The notes under the pieces were generated by a model that was not told the DNA's origin, searched no databases, and saw nothing but the letters and a program-made list of their open reading frames with translations. The position numbers and the translations under genes are program-made. A DNA stretch of 64,000 nt from Achromobacter piechaudii NBRC 102461 (GTDB lineage Bacteria > Pseudomonadota > Gammaproteobacteria > Burkholderiales > Burkholderiaceae_B): assembly GCF_001571245.1 (NCBI RefSeq), contig NZ_BCTK01000013.1, positions 1 to 64,000 on the forward strand. The letters run 5' to 3'. Positions 19,028 to 28,291 of the stretch are shown here, piece after piece. The first letter of the stretch is position 1. Each line of letters starts with the position of its first letter.

Positions 19028-20188
19028 ATGTTGATGAAGAAATTGGCGGCGAGCCTGCTCGTCGCGACCGCATGCCTGTCCAGCGCGATGGCGCAGCCGA
19101 TGCCTGAACCTGTGTTGTCGGCCAAGGCCTGGCTGTTGCTCGATGAGACCAGCGGGCAGGTGATTGCCTCGCACGCAGCCACGACCCGGATCGAGCCGGC
19201 GTCCCTGACCAAGATCATGACGGCTTACGTCGTGTTTGACGCCTTGAGCAAGAAAGAACTGTCGGCGAACCAAACGGTTGTCATTTCGACGCGCGCCTGG
19301 AAAGTGCCTGCGGGCAGCTCCAAGATGTTCCTGGAGCCCGGCTCGAAAGTCACGGTGGACGACCTGCTGCGCGGTTTGATGATCCAGTCGGGCAACGATG
19401 CCGCCATTGCGCTGGCCGAGGCAGTGTCGGGCAGCGTGGAAGCCTTCGTGGCGCGCATGAATGACACCGCCGCCAGGCTTGGTCTGCACGCCACGCACTT
19501 CGCCAGCCCGCATGGCTTGCCCGATCCGGGCACGTATTCGACTGCCAGCGATCTGTCCGTGCTGGCCACGCGCTTCATCCGCGATTACCCGCAGCTGTAC
19601 AAGACCTACGATTCCGCCAAGCAATTCACCTTCAACAAGATCACGCAGCCCAATCGCAACCGGCTGCTGTGGCTGGACCCCAGCGTGGATGGCCTGAAAA
19701 CCGGTCACACCGATTCCGCTGGCTACTGCATCGTTGCCACTGCGCGCCGTCCCAATGGAAACGATCAGCGCCGCCTCATCACGGTGGTCGTGGGCACGGC
19801 TTCGGACAAGCTGCGCACGCAGGAAAGCCGGCAGTTGCTGGAGTGGGGTTTCCAGGGTTTCAATACGATCAAGCTGTACGCGCGCGGCCAGGCGGTGGCC
19901 ACACCCGAGGTCTGGAAGGGCGCAAGCGACAGCCTCAAAGCGGGTTTTGCGCGAGACGCCTACGTGACCGTGCCAGCGGGCGCCAAGGTCGAGCCGGTCT
20001 GGACGCCGCAACAGCCGCTGGTCGCGCCGATCGCGGCGCAGGATACGGTGGGCGCCTTGCGCGTGTTGGTCGACGGCAAGCCGGCCATGCAATTTCCGGT
20101 CGTGGCGCTGGAGCCCGTGGCTGAGGCAGGCATCGCAGGGCGCGCCTGGGACAGCGTTCGATTGTGGTGGCGCGGTCATTCTGGTTGA
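19028..20188 (+). CDS. dacC: D-alanyl-D-alanine carboxypeptidase (PBP5/6 type)
   Basis: A 386-residue periplasmic enzyme trimming the terminal D-Ala of peptidoglycan pentapeptides. Signal peptide is 1-22 (ending SSAMAQ), then the SxxK motif SLTK (Ser59, Lys62), SGN at 121-123 and KTGHTDSAG. The second, beta-rich PBP5 C-terminal domain and an amphipathic tail (WDSVRLWWRGHSG) for membrane attachment are present. It is divergent from the H1-HU gene. The symbol within the dacA/C/D group is by family similarity only. Confidence 0.92.
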   Translation: MLMKKLAASLLVATACLSSAMAQPMPEPVLSAKAWLLLDETSGQVIASHAATTRIEPASLTKIMTAYVVFDALSKKELSANQTVVISTRAWKVPAGSSKMFLEPGSKVTVDDLLRGLMIQSGNDAAIALAEAVSGSVEAFVARMNDTAARLGLHATHFASPHGLPDPGTYSTASDLSVLATRFIRDYPQLYKTYDSAKQFTFNKITQPNRNRLLWLDPSVDGLKTGHTDSAGYCIVATARRPNGNDQRRLITVVVGTASDKLRTQESRQLLEWGFQGFNTIKLYARGQAVATPEVWKGASDSLKAGFARDAYVTVPAGAKVEPVWTPQQPLVAPIAAQDTVGALRVLVDGKPAMQFPVVALEPVAEAGIAGRAWDSVRLWWRGHSG

Positions 20189-20215
20189 TGGCGATACAGA
20201 CGTCGGAGGTGTGCG

Positions 20216-20764
20216 ATGGTGGTGAGCTTTCCCGGTGGTCCGGCTGCCGCGCCCGGCGCGGATGATCCTCTGGCACTGCTGTCCGCTTGCCACGGGCGCA
20301 TCACGCGCCAGTGCGCGACGCTTGCGCGCCTGGCCGCGCACCTGCCGGTGCACGGCAGCGACGAAGCGGCGCAGACCGCCGCCGCCAGCGTGCGCCGGTA
20401 TTTCGACACCGCCGCCGCACACCACCACGACGATGAAGAAGAGGATCTGTTTCCTGCCTTGATCGATGCCATGGCGGGCTCGGATGCGGGTTGCCTGCAT
20501 GCGCTGGTGCGCGGGCTGGTGGACGAGCATCGGCGGCTGGCGTCATTGTGGACGCCGCTGCGGCAGGCACTGTCCGAGATCGCGGCGGGCCGCGCGGCGG
20601 CGTTGTCCGCCGAACAGGTTCGGGAATTCACGCAAGCCTACGCCGCGCATATCCAGCGCGAGGAAGACGAGCTGCTGCCGATGGCGGCGCGCCTGATCGC
20701 GGACGATGCGCTGACCGCCATCGGTCAAGCCATGAAGGCGCGCCGGGGCGGCGAAGCGGGCTGA
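20216..20764 (+). CDS. Hemerythrin HHE-domain protein
   Basis: The 182-residue protein has the His/Glu pattern of a hemerythrin-like four-helix bundle: ACHGRI, HHHDDEEEDLFP, LVDEHRRL and AHIQREEDELLPMA. Such proteins hold a di-iron site and sense or store oxygen, nitric oxide or iron. GGAGG lies 6 bp before the ATG. It is 27 bp downstream of dacC and may be read from it. No iron-repair or NO genes are adjacent, so its job is unassigned. Confidence 0.85.
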   Translation: MVVSFPGGPAAAPGADDPLALLSACHGRITRQCATLARLAAHLPVHGSDEAAQTAAASVRRYFDTAAAHHHDDEEEDLFPALIDAMAGSDAGCLHALVRGLVDEHRRLASLWTPLRQALSEIAAGRAAALSAEQVREFTQAYAAHIQREEDELLPMAARLIADDALTAIGQAMKARRGGEAG

Positions 20765-20976
20765 TCGGCGGGGGCGATCCCTGACCGTGCTTGGTGATGC
20801 GCCGCAGCCCCGTCGGCGAAACCTGAGTCCAGTCGGGGATACGGTGCGGCATCTTCGGCGGCCCCCGCCTCAATCTCCGTAATTGCCGCGCGCGCCCCGT
20901 CTCACCAGCTCCCTTGGAATTGGCGCTACGATCCCCCAAGCCGGCGCATTGGGCGCCGCCCAGACGACGCCTCGCC

Positions 20977-21849
20977 ATGAACCGCAACCAACGCTTTCGC
21001 CAGCAGCTGCAAGCCCCCGTTCTGATGCACGCCATGTCGGCGCACAATCCCATGGCCGCGCGCCTGGCTGCCGAGGCGGGCTTTGACGCCATCTGGGGCA
21101 GCGGCTTCGAACTGTCCGCCAGCTACGCGGTGCCCGATGCCAGCATCCTGTCTTCGTCGGCGCACCTGGACATGATGCGCGCCATGGCCGCGACGGTGGA
21201 CGTTCCGGTCATTGCCGACATCGACACCGGTTTTGGCAACGCGATCAACGTGTCGTATATGGTGCCGCAGTACGAAGCGGCAGGCGTGTCAGCCGTGGTG
21301 ATGGAAGACAAGACCTTTCCCAAGGACACCAGCCTGCGCGCCCAGGGGCGGCAGGAGCTGGTTCGAATCCAGGAATTCCAAGGCAAGCTCGAAGCCGCCT
21401 GCGCCGCGCGGCGCGATGCCGATTTCTGCGTCATCGCGCGCACCGAGGCGCTGATCGCCGGCCTGGGCCAGCAAGAAGCCCTGGACCGCGCCTTGGCCTA
21501 TGAAGCCGCGGGCGCGGACGCGGTGCTGATTCATTCCAAGCAAAGCTCGCCCGACGAAATCCTCTCCTTCATCGCCGCGTGGCCGGGCCGCGTGCCGCTG
21601 GTGCTGGTGCCGACCGCGTATCCGCAACTGCGTGAATCCGACATCCAGGCGCTGGGCAAGGTCGGGCTGGTGATCTACGGCAACCACGCCATCCGCGCGG
21701 CGGTGGGCGCCATGCGCGAGGTGTTCGCGCGCATCCGGCAGGACGGCGGCATCCACCAGGTGGACGCGGATCTGCCCTCGGTCAAGGACATCATCGCGTT
21801 GCAGGGCGACGCCGGCATGCGCGAGCTTGAACGGCGCTATCTGAAGTAA
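20977..21849 (+). CDS. palA: Phosphonopyruvate hydrolase
   Basis: The 290-residue protein belongs to the PEP mutase/isocitrate lyase superfamily. It cleaves the C-P bond of 3-phosphonopyruvate to pyruvate and phosphate. FTAM-like AMSAHNPMAARLAAEAGF, GSGFELSASYAVPDA, the metal loop ADIDTGFGNA and the gating loop EDKTFPKDTSL match the characterised Variovorax enzyme as I remember it, rather than PEP mutase (EDKLFPKTNS) or methylisocitrate lyase. The start at MNRNQRFRQQL fits; 21 upstream codons are open but unlike the family. No phosphonoalanine transaminase or phosphonate transporter gene is adjacent. Confidence 0.85.
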   Translation: MNRNQRFRQQLQAPVLMHAMSAHNPMAARLAAEAGFDAIWGSGFELSASYAVPDASILSSSAHLDMMRAMAATVDVPVIADIDTGFGNAINVSYMVPQYEAAGVSAVVMEDKTFPKDTSLRAQGRQELVRIQEFQGKLEAACAARRDADFCVIARTEALIAGLGQQEALDRALAYEAAGADAVLIHSKQSSPDEILSFIAAWPGRVPLVLVPTAYPQLRESDIQALGKVGLVIYGNHAIRAAVGAMREVFARIRQDGGIHQVDADLPSVKDIIALQGDAGMRELERRYLK

Positions 21850-21953
21850 GAGGCCGTGCCCGATTGCGCCGGCCCGGGCGTTGCGCGCGCCCGGACGAGG
21901 CATTACGCTAGACGGCTTTTGGCGCCGGAAGGCACGATGGAACAGGCGACACG

Positions 21954-23750
21954 ATGACGCAAGCCGCAAGCAAACTGGCCAGCCGCCTCTTCGGTTCATG
22001 GGTGGCCGAGGTCAATCGCGTGACCTTGCGCGCGGACCTGGCTGCCGGCCTGCTGGGGGCGCTGCTGGTGCTGCCCCAGGGCGTGGCTTTCGCCACGCTG
22101 GCGGGGCTGCCCGCCGAATATGGGCTGTATTCAGCCATCGTGCCCTGTATCGTCGCGGCGCTGTTCGGATCGAGCCGCCATGTGATGTCCGGTCCCACCA
22201 ACGCCAATTCGCTGGCGCTGTTCGCCGTGCTGACGCCCTTGGCCGTCGCCGGCAGCCCTGGCTATATCGAGCTGGCGCTGGCGGTCACGGTGCTGGTGGG
22301 TGTGATGCAGTGGCTGGTGGGCGCACTGCGCCTGGGGTCGCTCGCGCACTTCATTTCACCTTCGGCGCTGTTCGGTTTCACCAGTGGCGCGGCCTTGCTG
22401 ATCGCCGTGCATGCGCTCAAGGACGGGCTGGGCGTGCCATCGCCCGCCTCGCATGGCGCGGGCGCGCTGCTGGTCAGCGTGGGCACGCATCTGGATCAGG
22501 TTCATCCCGGCGCCGTCCTCGTGACGTTGACCACGCTGGGCGCGGCGCTGCTGGTGCGGCGGCTGGACAAGCGCAAGCCCTACATGCTGCTGGGGCTTAT
22601 CGCCGGGTCGCTGGCGGCGGCGGGGTTCAATGCCTGGGTTGCCACGCGGGGCGGCGCGCCAGTGTCGGTGGTAGGCGCCATCGCGCAGCCGTGGCCGCCA
22701 TTTCACGTGCCCAGCGTGGATTGGCGCGCCTTGCCCGACCTGATGAGCCTGGCTTTCGCGCTGACCATCGTGGCCTTGGCCCAGTCGATATCCATCGCCA
22801 AGGCGGTGGCCACCCGGTCGGGCCAACGCATCGACGCCAATCGCGAATTCGTGGGGCAGGGGCTGTCGAACATCGTCGGCGGCTTCTTTTCCTGCTACCT
22901 GTCCTGCGGGTCCTTGAACCGGTCGATTCCCAATTTCGAGGCCGGCGCGAAGACGCCGCTGGCAGCGGTGTTTTCCGCCGTGCTGCTGGTGCTGTTGGTG
23001 GCCGTGTCCGCGCCCTTGCTGGCCATGATCCCCAACGCCGCCATTTCGGGTTTGCTGTTGCTGGTGGCCTGGACCCTGCTGGATATACCGCGCTGGCGGC
23101 AATTGATCCGGATGCAACCGGGCGAATGCGCAATCGCCGCCGCCACGCTGGCCGCCACCGTCACCATCCGCATGGAAGTGGCGATTCTGCTGGGCACGGT
23201 GTTGTCGCTGATGGCGTATCTGCACCGCACTTCGCGCCCGGCGATGCGCACGATGGGATTCGATTCGCGCGGGCCGGACCGGCGCTTCGTCGTGCTTGCG
23301 CATCACCCGGATGCCTTGCCGGAGTGCCCGCAACTGAAGTTGCTGCGCATGGAAGGGTCCATCTATTTCGGCGCGGCGGCGCATGTGGCGCAGCGGCTGC
23401 ATGAGCTGCGCGAAACGGCCGACGCGCCGCGCCACCTGTTGGTGATGGCCAAGAGCATGAACTTCATCGATCTGGCCGGCGCGCAGGTGTGGGAAGACGA
23501 GCTGGTCGCGCGGCGCGCGATGGGCGGCGACCTGTATTTCCATCGCCCCAGGCCGGAAGTGCTGGATATGTGGCGGCGCACGGGCTTTTTGGATCGGCTG
23601 GGCGCGGATCACATCTATCCGGACAAGGCGACCGCGCTGCGCGAGATCTACGCCAAGCTGGATCGCGGCATCTGCGCCGGCTGCACGGCGCGGATCTTCT
23701 GGGAGTGCGAGACGCCCGGCCAGACGGCCGGCGTACCGCCCAGCCCGTAG
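21954..23750 (+). CDS. SulP family anion transporter with STAS domain
   Basis: A 598-residue inner-membrane protein. The SulP signature region PQGVAFATLAGLPAEYGLYSAIVP and GPTNANSLALFAV come first, with about 12 hydrophobic segments to near residue 425, then a cytosolic STAS domain (KLLRMEGSIYFGAAAHVAQRL to DRLGADHIYPDKATALREIY). The last 30 residues add a cysteine-rich tail with CAGC then ECET. SulP proteins move sulfate, bicarbonate, molybdate or C4-dicarboxylates; which one cannot be told. It follows the phosphonopyruvate hydrolase by 104 bp. Confidence 0.9.
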   Translation: MTQAASKLASRLFGSWVAEVNRVTLRADLAAGLLGALLVLPQGVAFATLAGLPAEYGLYSAIVPCIVAALFGSSRHVMSGPTNANSLALFAVLTPLAVAGSPGYIELALAVTVLVGVMQWLVGALRLGSLAHFISPSALFGFTSGAALLIAVHALKDGLGVPSPASHGAGALLVSVGTHLDQVHPGAVLVTLTTLGAALLVRRLDKRKPYMLLGLIAGSLAAAGFNAWVATRGGAPVSVVGAIAQPWPPFHVPSVDWRALPDLMSLAFALTIVALAQSISIAKAVATRSGQRIDANREFVGQGLSNIVGGFFSCYLSCGSLNRSIPNFEAGAKTPLAAVFSAVLLVLLVAVSAPLLAMIPNAAISGLLLLVAWTLLDIPRWRQLIRMQPGECAIAAATLAATVTIRMEVAILLGTVLSLMAYLHRTSRPAMRTMGFDSRGPDRRFVVLAHHPDALPECPQLKLLRMEGSIYFGAAAHVAQRLHELRETADAPRHLLVMAKSMNFIDLAGAQVWEDELVARRAMGGDLYFHRPRPEVLDMWRRTGFLDRLGADHIYPDKATALREIYAKLDRGICAGCTARIFWECETPGQTAGVPPSP

Positions 23751-23830
23751 TCAGGCGGCCAACCGGATGCCATCCCGTAATCCGGCCCATCGTCCACAAG
23801 GCCGCCGCTGACGACGCGCGCCTGGCACCT

Positions 23831-24595
23831 TCACGCGTCAGGCGTTTCGGTCCCCAGATAGGCGGCGCGCACGCGCTCGTCGGCCGCGATGGCGGCGGGG
23901 GCGCCTTCGGTCAGCAGCGCGCCGCGCACCAGCACCGCGATGCGGTCCGCATGCTTGAACACCACGTCCAGGCTATGTTCCGTGAAGAGGACGGCGATGC
24001 GCTGCGTATCGGCCAGTTGGCGCGTCAGGCGCATCAGCGCGTGCCGTTCGTTGGTCGCCATGCCCGCCGTAGGTTCGTCCATGAGCAGCAGGCGCGGCTG
24101 ATGGGCCAGGGCCATGGCAAGTTCGACCCGCTTGACGTCGCCATAGGCCAGCGTGCCGCATGGCGACAGCGCCTTGTCCGCCATCTGCACCTGGGACAGC
24201 AGACTCATGGCTTCGTCCAGCGCGTGGCGGTCGGCGCGGCGCCAGGGATGAAACAGCAGCCGGTCGCGGGCCAGCAGCGCGGTCTGCACGTTTTCGCGCA
24301 CGCTCATCGAGCGGAACGTGGCGGCGGTCTGAAAGCTGCGGCCCACGCCTAGCCGGCAGATCTTGCCGGCCGACAAGCCGACCAGTTCGCGGCCATCCAG
24401 CCGCACGGAACCCGCATCCGGCCGCAATTGGCCGCCCAGCACGTTGAAGCACGTGGACTTGCCCGCGCCGTTCGGTCCGATCAGGGCCAGCATCTGGCCG
24501 GCGTCCAGCGTGAACGACACGCCCGCCAATGCATCGATGCCGCCAAAGGATTTGCGCAGCCCTTGCACTTGAAGCAGCGGAGCGCTGGCCGTCAT
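23831..24595 (-). CDS. Branched-chain-type ABC transporter ATP-binding protein (LivG-like)
   Basis: The 254-residue ATPase has Walker A GPNGAGKST, the LivG-type Q-loop GRSFQTAATF, a signature region LAYGDVKRVELAMALA (LAYGD replacing LSGGQ), Walker B LLLMDEPTAGM and the switch His in FTEHSLD. Its ATG overlaps the permease stop codon as ATGA, so it is translationally coupled. In this family LivG normally pairs with LivF, but no LivF gene lies next to it, so it may form a homodimer or share a partner from elsewhere. Confidence 0.9.
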   Translation of the reverse strand: MTASAPLLQVQGLRKSFGGIDALAGVSFTLDAGQMLALIGPNGAGKSTCFNVLGGQLRPDAGSVRLDGRELVGLSAGKICRLGVGRSFQTAATFRSMSVRENVQTALLARDRLLFHPWRRADRHALDEAMSLLSQVQMADKALSPCGTLAYGDVKRVELAMALAHQPRLLLMDEPTAGMATNERHALMRLTRQLADTQRIAVLFTEHSLDVVFKHADRIAVLVRGALLTEGAPAAIAADERVRAAYLGTETPDA

Positions 24596-26469
24596 GCGCG
24601 CCTCCCGCGCAAGCGCGCAGCGGCGCCCGCCAAACCGTCCGGGAACACCATGACCAGCGCCAGGATCGCCAGGCCAAGCACCGCGTGCCAGTACTCGGTG
24701 CTGCGCGCGGCAACGTCTTGCAGCCACGTGTAGGCGGCCGCGCCAACCAGTGGCCCCGCCAGCGTTTGCAGCCCGCCCAGCAAAACCATCACCAGGCCAT
24801 CCACCGACCGGCTCACCGCCAGCACGTCAGGCGCGATGCTGCCCTTGGAAAAGGCGTAGAGCGATCCGGCGATGCCCGCCGCGAACGAGGCCGCGACAAA
24901 GCCCGCCCATTGCACGCGACGCGTCTCGATCCCCAGCGCTTCGGCGCGCAGGGGCGAATCGCGCACGCCGCGCAATGCATAGCCCAGCGGGGAAAACGCC
25001 AGCCGGCGCAGCCAGGCGATGCCCGCCGCGCACAGGCCCAAGGTCACGTAATAGAACCACGGGCCTTGCGCCAGCCATGCCGAGGGCCATAGCCCGATCA
25101 AGCCATTGCTGCCGCCCGTGACGTCGTCCCACTGATACGCCATCGCCCAGAGGATCTGCGCGACGGCCAGCGTCAGCATCGCCAGATACACACCCGACAG
25201 GCGCACGCAGAACCAGCCGAAGAGCAGCGCCCCGAAGGCGGCCGCGAAGGGCCCCAGCAGCAACGCGGCTTCCATCGGCAGGGCGGCCAGCTTGAGCAGC
25301 AGCGCCGCCCCGTAGGCGCCCAGGCCGAACCAGGCCGCGTGGCCGAACGAGGTCATGCCCGCCAGGCCGGTCAGAAAATGCAGGCTGGCGGCGAACAGGG
25401 CGGCAATCAGGATCTCGGTCATCAGAATGCCCAGATACGGCCATTGCAGTGTGGCGACGGGCACCAGGGCCAGCAGGACCAGCAGCGCGCCATAGGCAAA
25501 CCGCAGGCGCGGGCCGGCTGGCGCGATGGGACGTTCCGGCGTGCCGGCGTGGGACGTGGGGGCGGGCGGCTTGCCCAGCAGGCCCCAGGGCCGCACCACC
25601 AGCACCACCGCCATGACGGCGAATTCCGCCAGCAAGGTCAGCTTGGACAGGTTGAAGACCCACGGGCCGATCGCCACCTGCCCCAGGAAAACGAAAACTG
25701 CCTTCACGCAGCAGATCAGCAGCGCCGCCAGGAACGCACCGGGTATCGACCCCAGCCCGCCGACCACGACCACGACGAACGCGCTGGCAATGATTTCCAG
25801 GTCCAGCCCCAGCGTGGCCGGGACACGCGGCGCGGCCAGTGCGCCGCCCAGCCCGGCAAGAAACGCCCCCAGCGTGAAGGCGGACGTGAACAGCCAGGCT
25901 TGGTTCACGCCCAGCGCGGCCAGCATGCTGCGGTTCTCAGAGGCGGCGCGCAGCAGCCGGCCCCAGCGCGTGCGCATCAGCAAGAGCCACAACAGCCCCA
26001 GCACGACGGGGCCGGCGGCGATCAGCAGCAGGTCATATTCGGGATAGCGCCGTCCCAGGATCTGCACCGCGCCGGACAGGCCGGGCGCGCGCGCGGCGAA
26101 CAGGTCTTCGGGGCCCCAGATGGCCAGCGCGGCGTCGCCGATGATCAGCACCAGCGCAAACGTGGCCAGCAGTTGGAACAGCTCGGGCGCGCGGTACAGG
26201 CGCTTGAGCACCAGCCATTCGGCCGCTGCGCCGATCAGCCCCGTGACCAGCGCGGCCAGCAACAGGCCCAGCCAGTAAGCGGCGCCCGTGCCAAACCATT
26301 GGGTGAACGTCCAGGCCAGGTAGATGCCCAGCATATAGAACGAGCCGTGCGCGAAATTCACGACACGGGTCACGCCGAATATCAGCGACAGGCCCGCAGC
26401 CACCAGGAACAACGCGCTGGCGTCCGCCAGGCCGTTGAGCAGCTGCGACAGCAGCCCCGACAGGCTCAT
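24592..26469 (-). CDS. Fused LivH-LivM branched-chain-type ABC permease
   Basis: A 625-residue membrane protein joining two permeases. Residues 1-295 resemble LivH (LSLIFGVTRVVNFAHGSFYMLG, and GGLGSIPGAFLAALLI), and residues from about 325 resemble LivM (FLTGLAGMTSFGHAAWFGLGAYGAA and VYLAMLTLAVAQILW). A Pro-rich linker with TSHAGTPERPIAPAGP separates the halves. It would form the full membrane channel for a branched amino acid, amide or aromatic acid. Its ATG overlaps the binding-protein stop (TGATG) and its stop overlaps the ATPase start. Confidence 0.92.
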   Translation of the reverse strand: MSLSGLLSQLLNGLADASALFLVAAGLSLIFGVTRVVNFAHGSFYMLGIYLAWTFTQWFGTGAAYWLGLLLAALVTGLIGAAAEWLVLKRLYRAPELFQLLATFALVLIIGDAALAIWGPEDLFAARAPGLSGAVQILGRRYPEYDLLLIAAGPVVLGLLWLLLMRTRWGRLLRAASENRSMLAALGVNQAWLFTSAFTLGAFLAGLGGALAAPRVPATLGLDLEIIASAFVVVVVGGLGSIPGAFLAALLICCVKAVFVFLGQVAIGPWVFNLSKLTLLAEFAVMAVVLVVRPWGLLGKPPAPTSHAGTPERPIAPAGPRLRFAYGALLVLLALVPVATLQWPYLGILMTEILIAALFAASLHFLTGLAGMTSFGHAAWFGLGAYGAALLLKLAALPMEAALLLGPFAAAFGALLFGWFCVRLSGVYLAMLTLAVAQILWAMAYQWDDVTGGSNGLIGLWPSAWLAQGPWFYYVTLGLCAAGIAWLRRLAFSPLGYALRGVRDSPLRAEALGIETRRVQWAGFVAASFAAGIAGSLYAFSKGSIAPDVLAVSRSVDGLVMVLLGGLQTLAGPLVGAAAYTWLQDVAARSTEYWHAVLGLAILALVMVFPDGLAGAAARLRGRRA

Positions 26470-27698
26470 CAGTTTGCGGGGCGCATCTTGCGGACCTGCT
26501 CATCGGGCGGCTGCAAGCGCGCGCCGTCGATGTAGGCAAAGTCTTTCATGATGCCCTTGCCGTCTTCCACCGCCGTCACGCCCACGTAGACGCCCATCGT
26601 CGATTGATGGTCCAGCTTGCGGTATTGGATCGGGCCGTAGGGCGTGTCGACCTTCAGGCCGGCAAATGCGTCCACCAGTTTTTCGGTGTCGACGGCGCCA
26701 GCGGCTTTCAGGCCCTGGGCGATGGACATCAGCGAGGCATAGCCCACCACCGAGCCGACCTTGGGCGTTTCGTTGTAGCGCTTTTTGTAGGCGTCCACGA
26801 AGGCGGTGTTGGCCGGCGTGTCGATGGCATACCAGGGGTAGCCGGTCACGATCCAGCCCGTGGGCGTGTCGGCGCCCAGCGGTTCCAGATACTCGGGTTC
26901 GCCGGACAGCACGGACACGACGGGCATGTTTTCGAACAGGCCGCGCGTATTGCCTTCGCGCACGAACCGCGTCAGGTCGGCGGCGAACAGCACGTTGAAG
27001 ATGGCGTCGGGCTTGGCGTCGGCCAGCGCCTGCACCACGGCGCCAGCATCGACCTTGCCCAGCGGCACGGCCTGTTCGGCCACGAATTCCACGTCGGACT
27101 GGAACGACTTCATCATGGCCTTGAAGGTGGCCACGGCGGATTGCCCGTATTCGTAGTTGGGGTAGACGATGGCCCAGCGCTTCTTGCGCAGGGCAAGCGC
27201 CTTGGGCGCCAGCGCGGCGACGTGCATCCACGTGGAGGGGCGCAGCCGGTAGGTGTAGCGATTGCCCTCTTGCCAGGTGATCTTGTCGGTCAGCGGCTCG
27301 GCGGCCAGGAAGAACACTTGCTGCTGCTTGGCGAAGTCCGTCAGCGCCAGGCCGGTATTGGACAGGAAGCCGCCGAACAGCAGCTCCACTTTTTCGCGTG
27401 CAATCAGTTCCTGCGCGGCGCGTACCGAATCGCCGGGGTTGCCGTTGTCATCGCGCGAGACGACTTCGAGCTTCCTGCCCAGCACGCCGCCACTGGCGTT
27501 GACTTCTTCCACCGCCAGTTGCCAGCCCTTTTTATAGGGGCCAAGGAATGCGGGAATGGCCTTGTAGCTGTTGATCTCGCCGATGCGGATCGGCGGTTCC
27601 TTGTCCTTGGCGGTAGCGGCGCCAATCGGCGTCAGCGCCAGGGCCAGGAGTGCGGGCGCGAGCGCGCGGCGCAGCAGGGGAAGGCAGGGACGAAGCAT
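26469..27698 (-). CDS. Branched-chain-type ABC transporter substrate-binding protein
   Basis: The 409-residue periplasmic protein has a signal peptide (to about IGAATA, residue 30) and the Peripla_BP_6 fold: IRIGEINSYKAIPAFLGPYKKGWQLAVEEVNASGGVLGR, then the DDNGNPGDSVRAAQELI and GYASLMSIAQGL segments. It delivers ligand to the fused permease. The start is the ATG at MLRPCLPLLRR, giving a normal signal; the frame extends 18 codons upstream. The ligand is unknown; relatives bind amino acids, amides or aromatic acids. Confidence 0.9.
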   Translation of the reverse strand: MLRPCLPLLRRALAPALLALALTPIGAATAKDKEPPIRIGEINSYKAIPAFLGPYKKGWQLAVEEVNASGGVLGRKLEVVSRDDNGNPGDSVRAAQELIAREKVELLFGGFLSNTGLALTDFAKQQQVFFLAAEPLTDKITWQEGNRYTYRLRPSTWMHVAALAPKALALRKKRWAIVYPNYEYGQSAVATFKAMMKSFQSDVEFVAEQAVPLGKVDAGAVVQALADAKPDAIFNVLFAADLTRFVREGNTRGLFENMPVVSVLSGEPEYLEPLGADTPTGWIVTGYPWYAIDTPANTAFVDAYKKRYNETPKVGSVVGYASLMSIAQGLKAAGAVDTEKLVDAFAGLKVDTPYGPIQYRKLDHQSTMGVYVGVTAVEDGKGIMKDFAYIDGARLQPPDEQVRKMRPAN

Positions 27699-27795
27699 GG
27701 CGGATATCGCAGGCAAGAGGGATGGGAGCAGCGTAGCGGCCAATTGAAGCATGTCCCTTTGCCGCGCGGCAATAATAAAAAACGCCGCGAGCCAA

Positions 27796-27826
27796 CAAAA
27801 AAGCCCCGCGATTGCGAGGCTTTTTG
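27796..27826 (-). terminator. Rho-independent terminator of rpmB-rpmG
   Basis: On the minus strand AAAGCCTCGC and GCGGGGCTTT pair, with one G-U, around a short loop and are followed by TTTTTT. It lies 24 bp past the rpmG stop and ends the ribosomal-protein transcript. Confidence 0.85.
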
Positions 27827-27849
27827 TACTGCTTGGAGAACCGGCTGCA

Positions 27850-28017
27850 TTACTTCAGCTTGGTTTCCTTGTAGTCAACGTGCTTGCGAGCGACCGGATC
27901 AAATTTCTTGATCAGCATCTTTTCGGGCATGTTGCGCTTGTTCTTGGTCGTCGTGTAGAAATGACCCGTGCCGGCAGTCGACTCGAGCTTGATCTTTTCG
28001 CGGATACCTTTGGCCAT
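27850..28017 (-). CDS. rpmG: 50S ribosomal protein L33
   Basis: The 55-residue protein starts [21 protein letters not shown] and ends in VDYKETKLK, the standard L33 of proteobacteria without the zinc cysteines. Its length is normal. It follows rpmB by 37 bp on the same strand and a strong terminator is downstream. This is the usual rpmB-rpmG pair. Confidence 0.97.
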   Translation of the reverse strand: MAKGIREKIKLESTAGTGHFYTTTKNKRNMPEKMLIKKFDPVARKHVDYKETKLK

Positions 28018-28054
28018 GTCGTGCTCCTAGTATGTAGATTGGCGGGGAGGCCGA

Positions 28055-28291
28055 TTAGGCCATTTCGCCGCGGGCACGCATTTCGGCCAGCACGGCGTCG
28101 ATGCCGTTCTTGTCGATCGTGCGGATGGCCTTGGCCGAAACACGCAGGCGAACCCAGCGGTTTTCGCTTTCAACCCAGAACCGGCGCGATTGCAGGTTGG
28201 GCAGGAAGCGACGCTTGGTCTTGTTGTTCGCGTGCGAAACATTGTTGCCCACCATCGGGCCTTTGCCGGTCACTTGGCATACGCGTGCCAT
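28055..28291 (-). CDS. rpmB: 50S ribosomal protein L28
   Basis: The 78-residue protein has the L28 pattern [23 protein letters not shown], then RRFLPNLQ and the C-terminal [15 protein letters not shown]. It is the first gene of the rpmB-rpmG pair. A nested inverted-repeat structure lies about 137-192 bp upstream of its start. Confidence 0.98.
   Translation of the reverse strand: MARVCQVTGKGPMVGNNVSHANNKTKRRFLPNLQSRRFWVESENRWVRLRVSAKAIRTIDKNGIDAVLAEMRARGEMA

Noticed and set aside
23831-24727. Upstream 44 codons of the LivG-like frame as its N terminus
   Set aside because: They overlap the permease gene, and the ATGA start at MTASAPLLQ gives the family N terminus.
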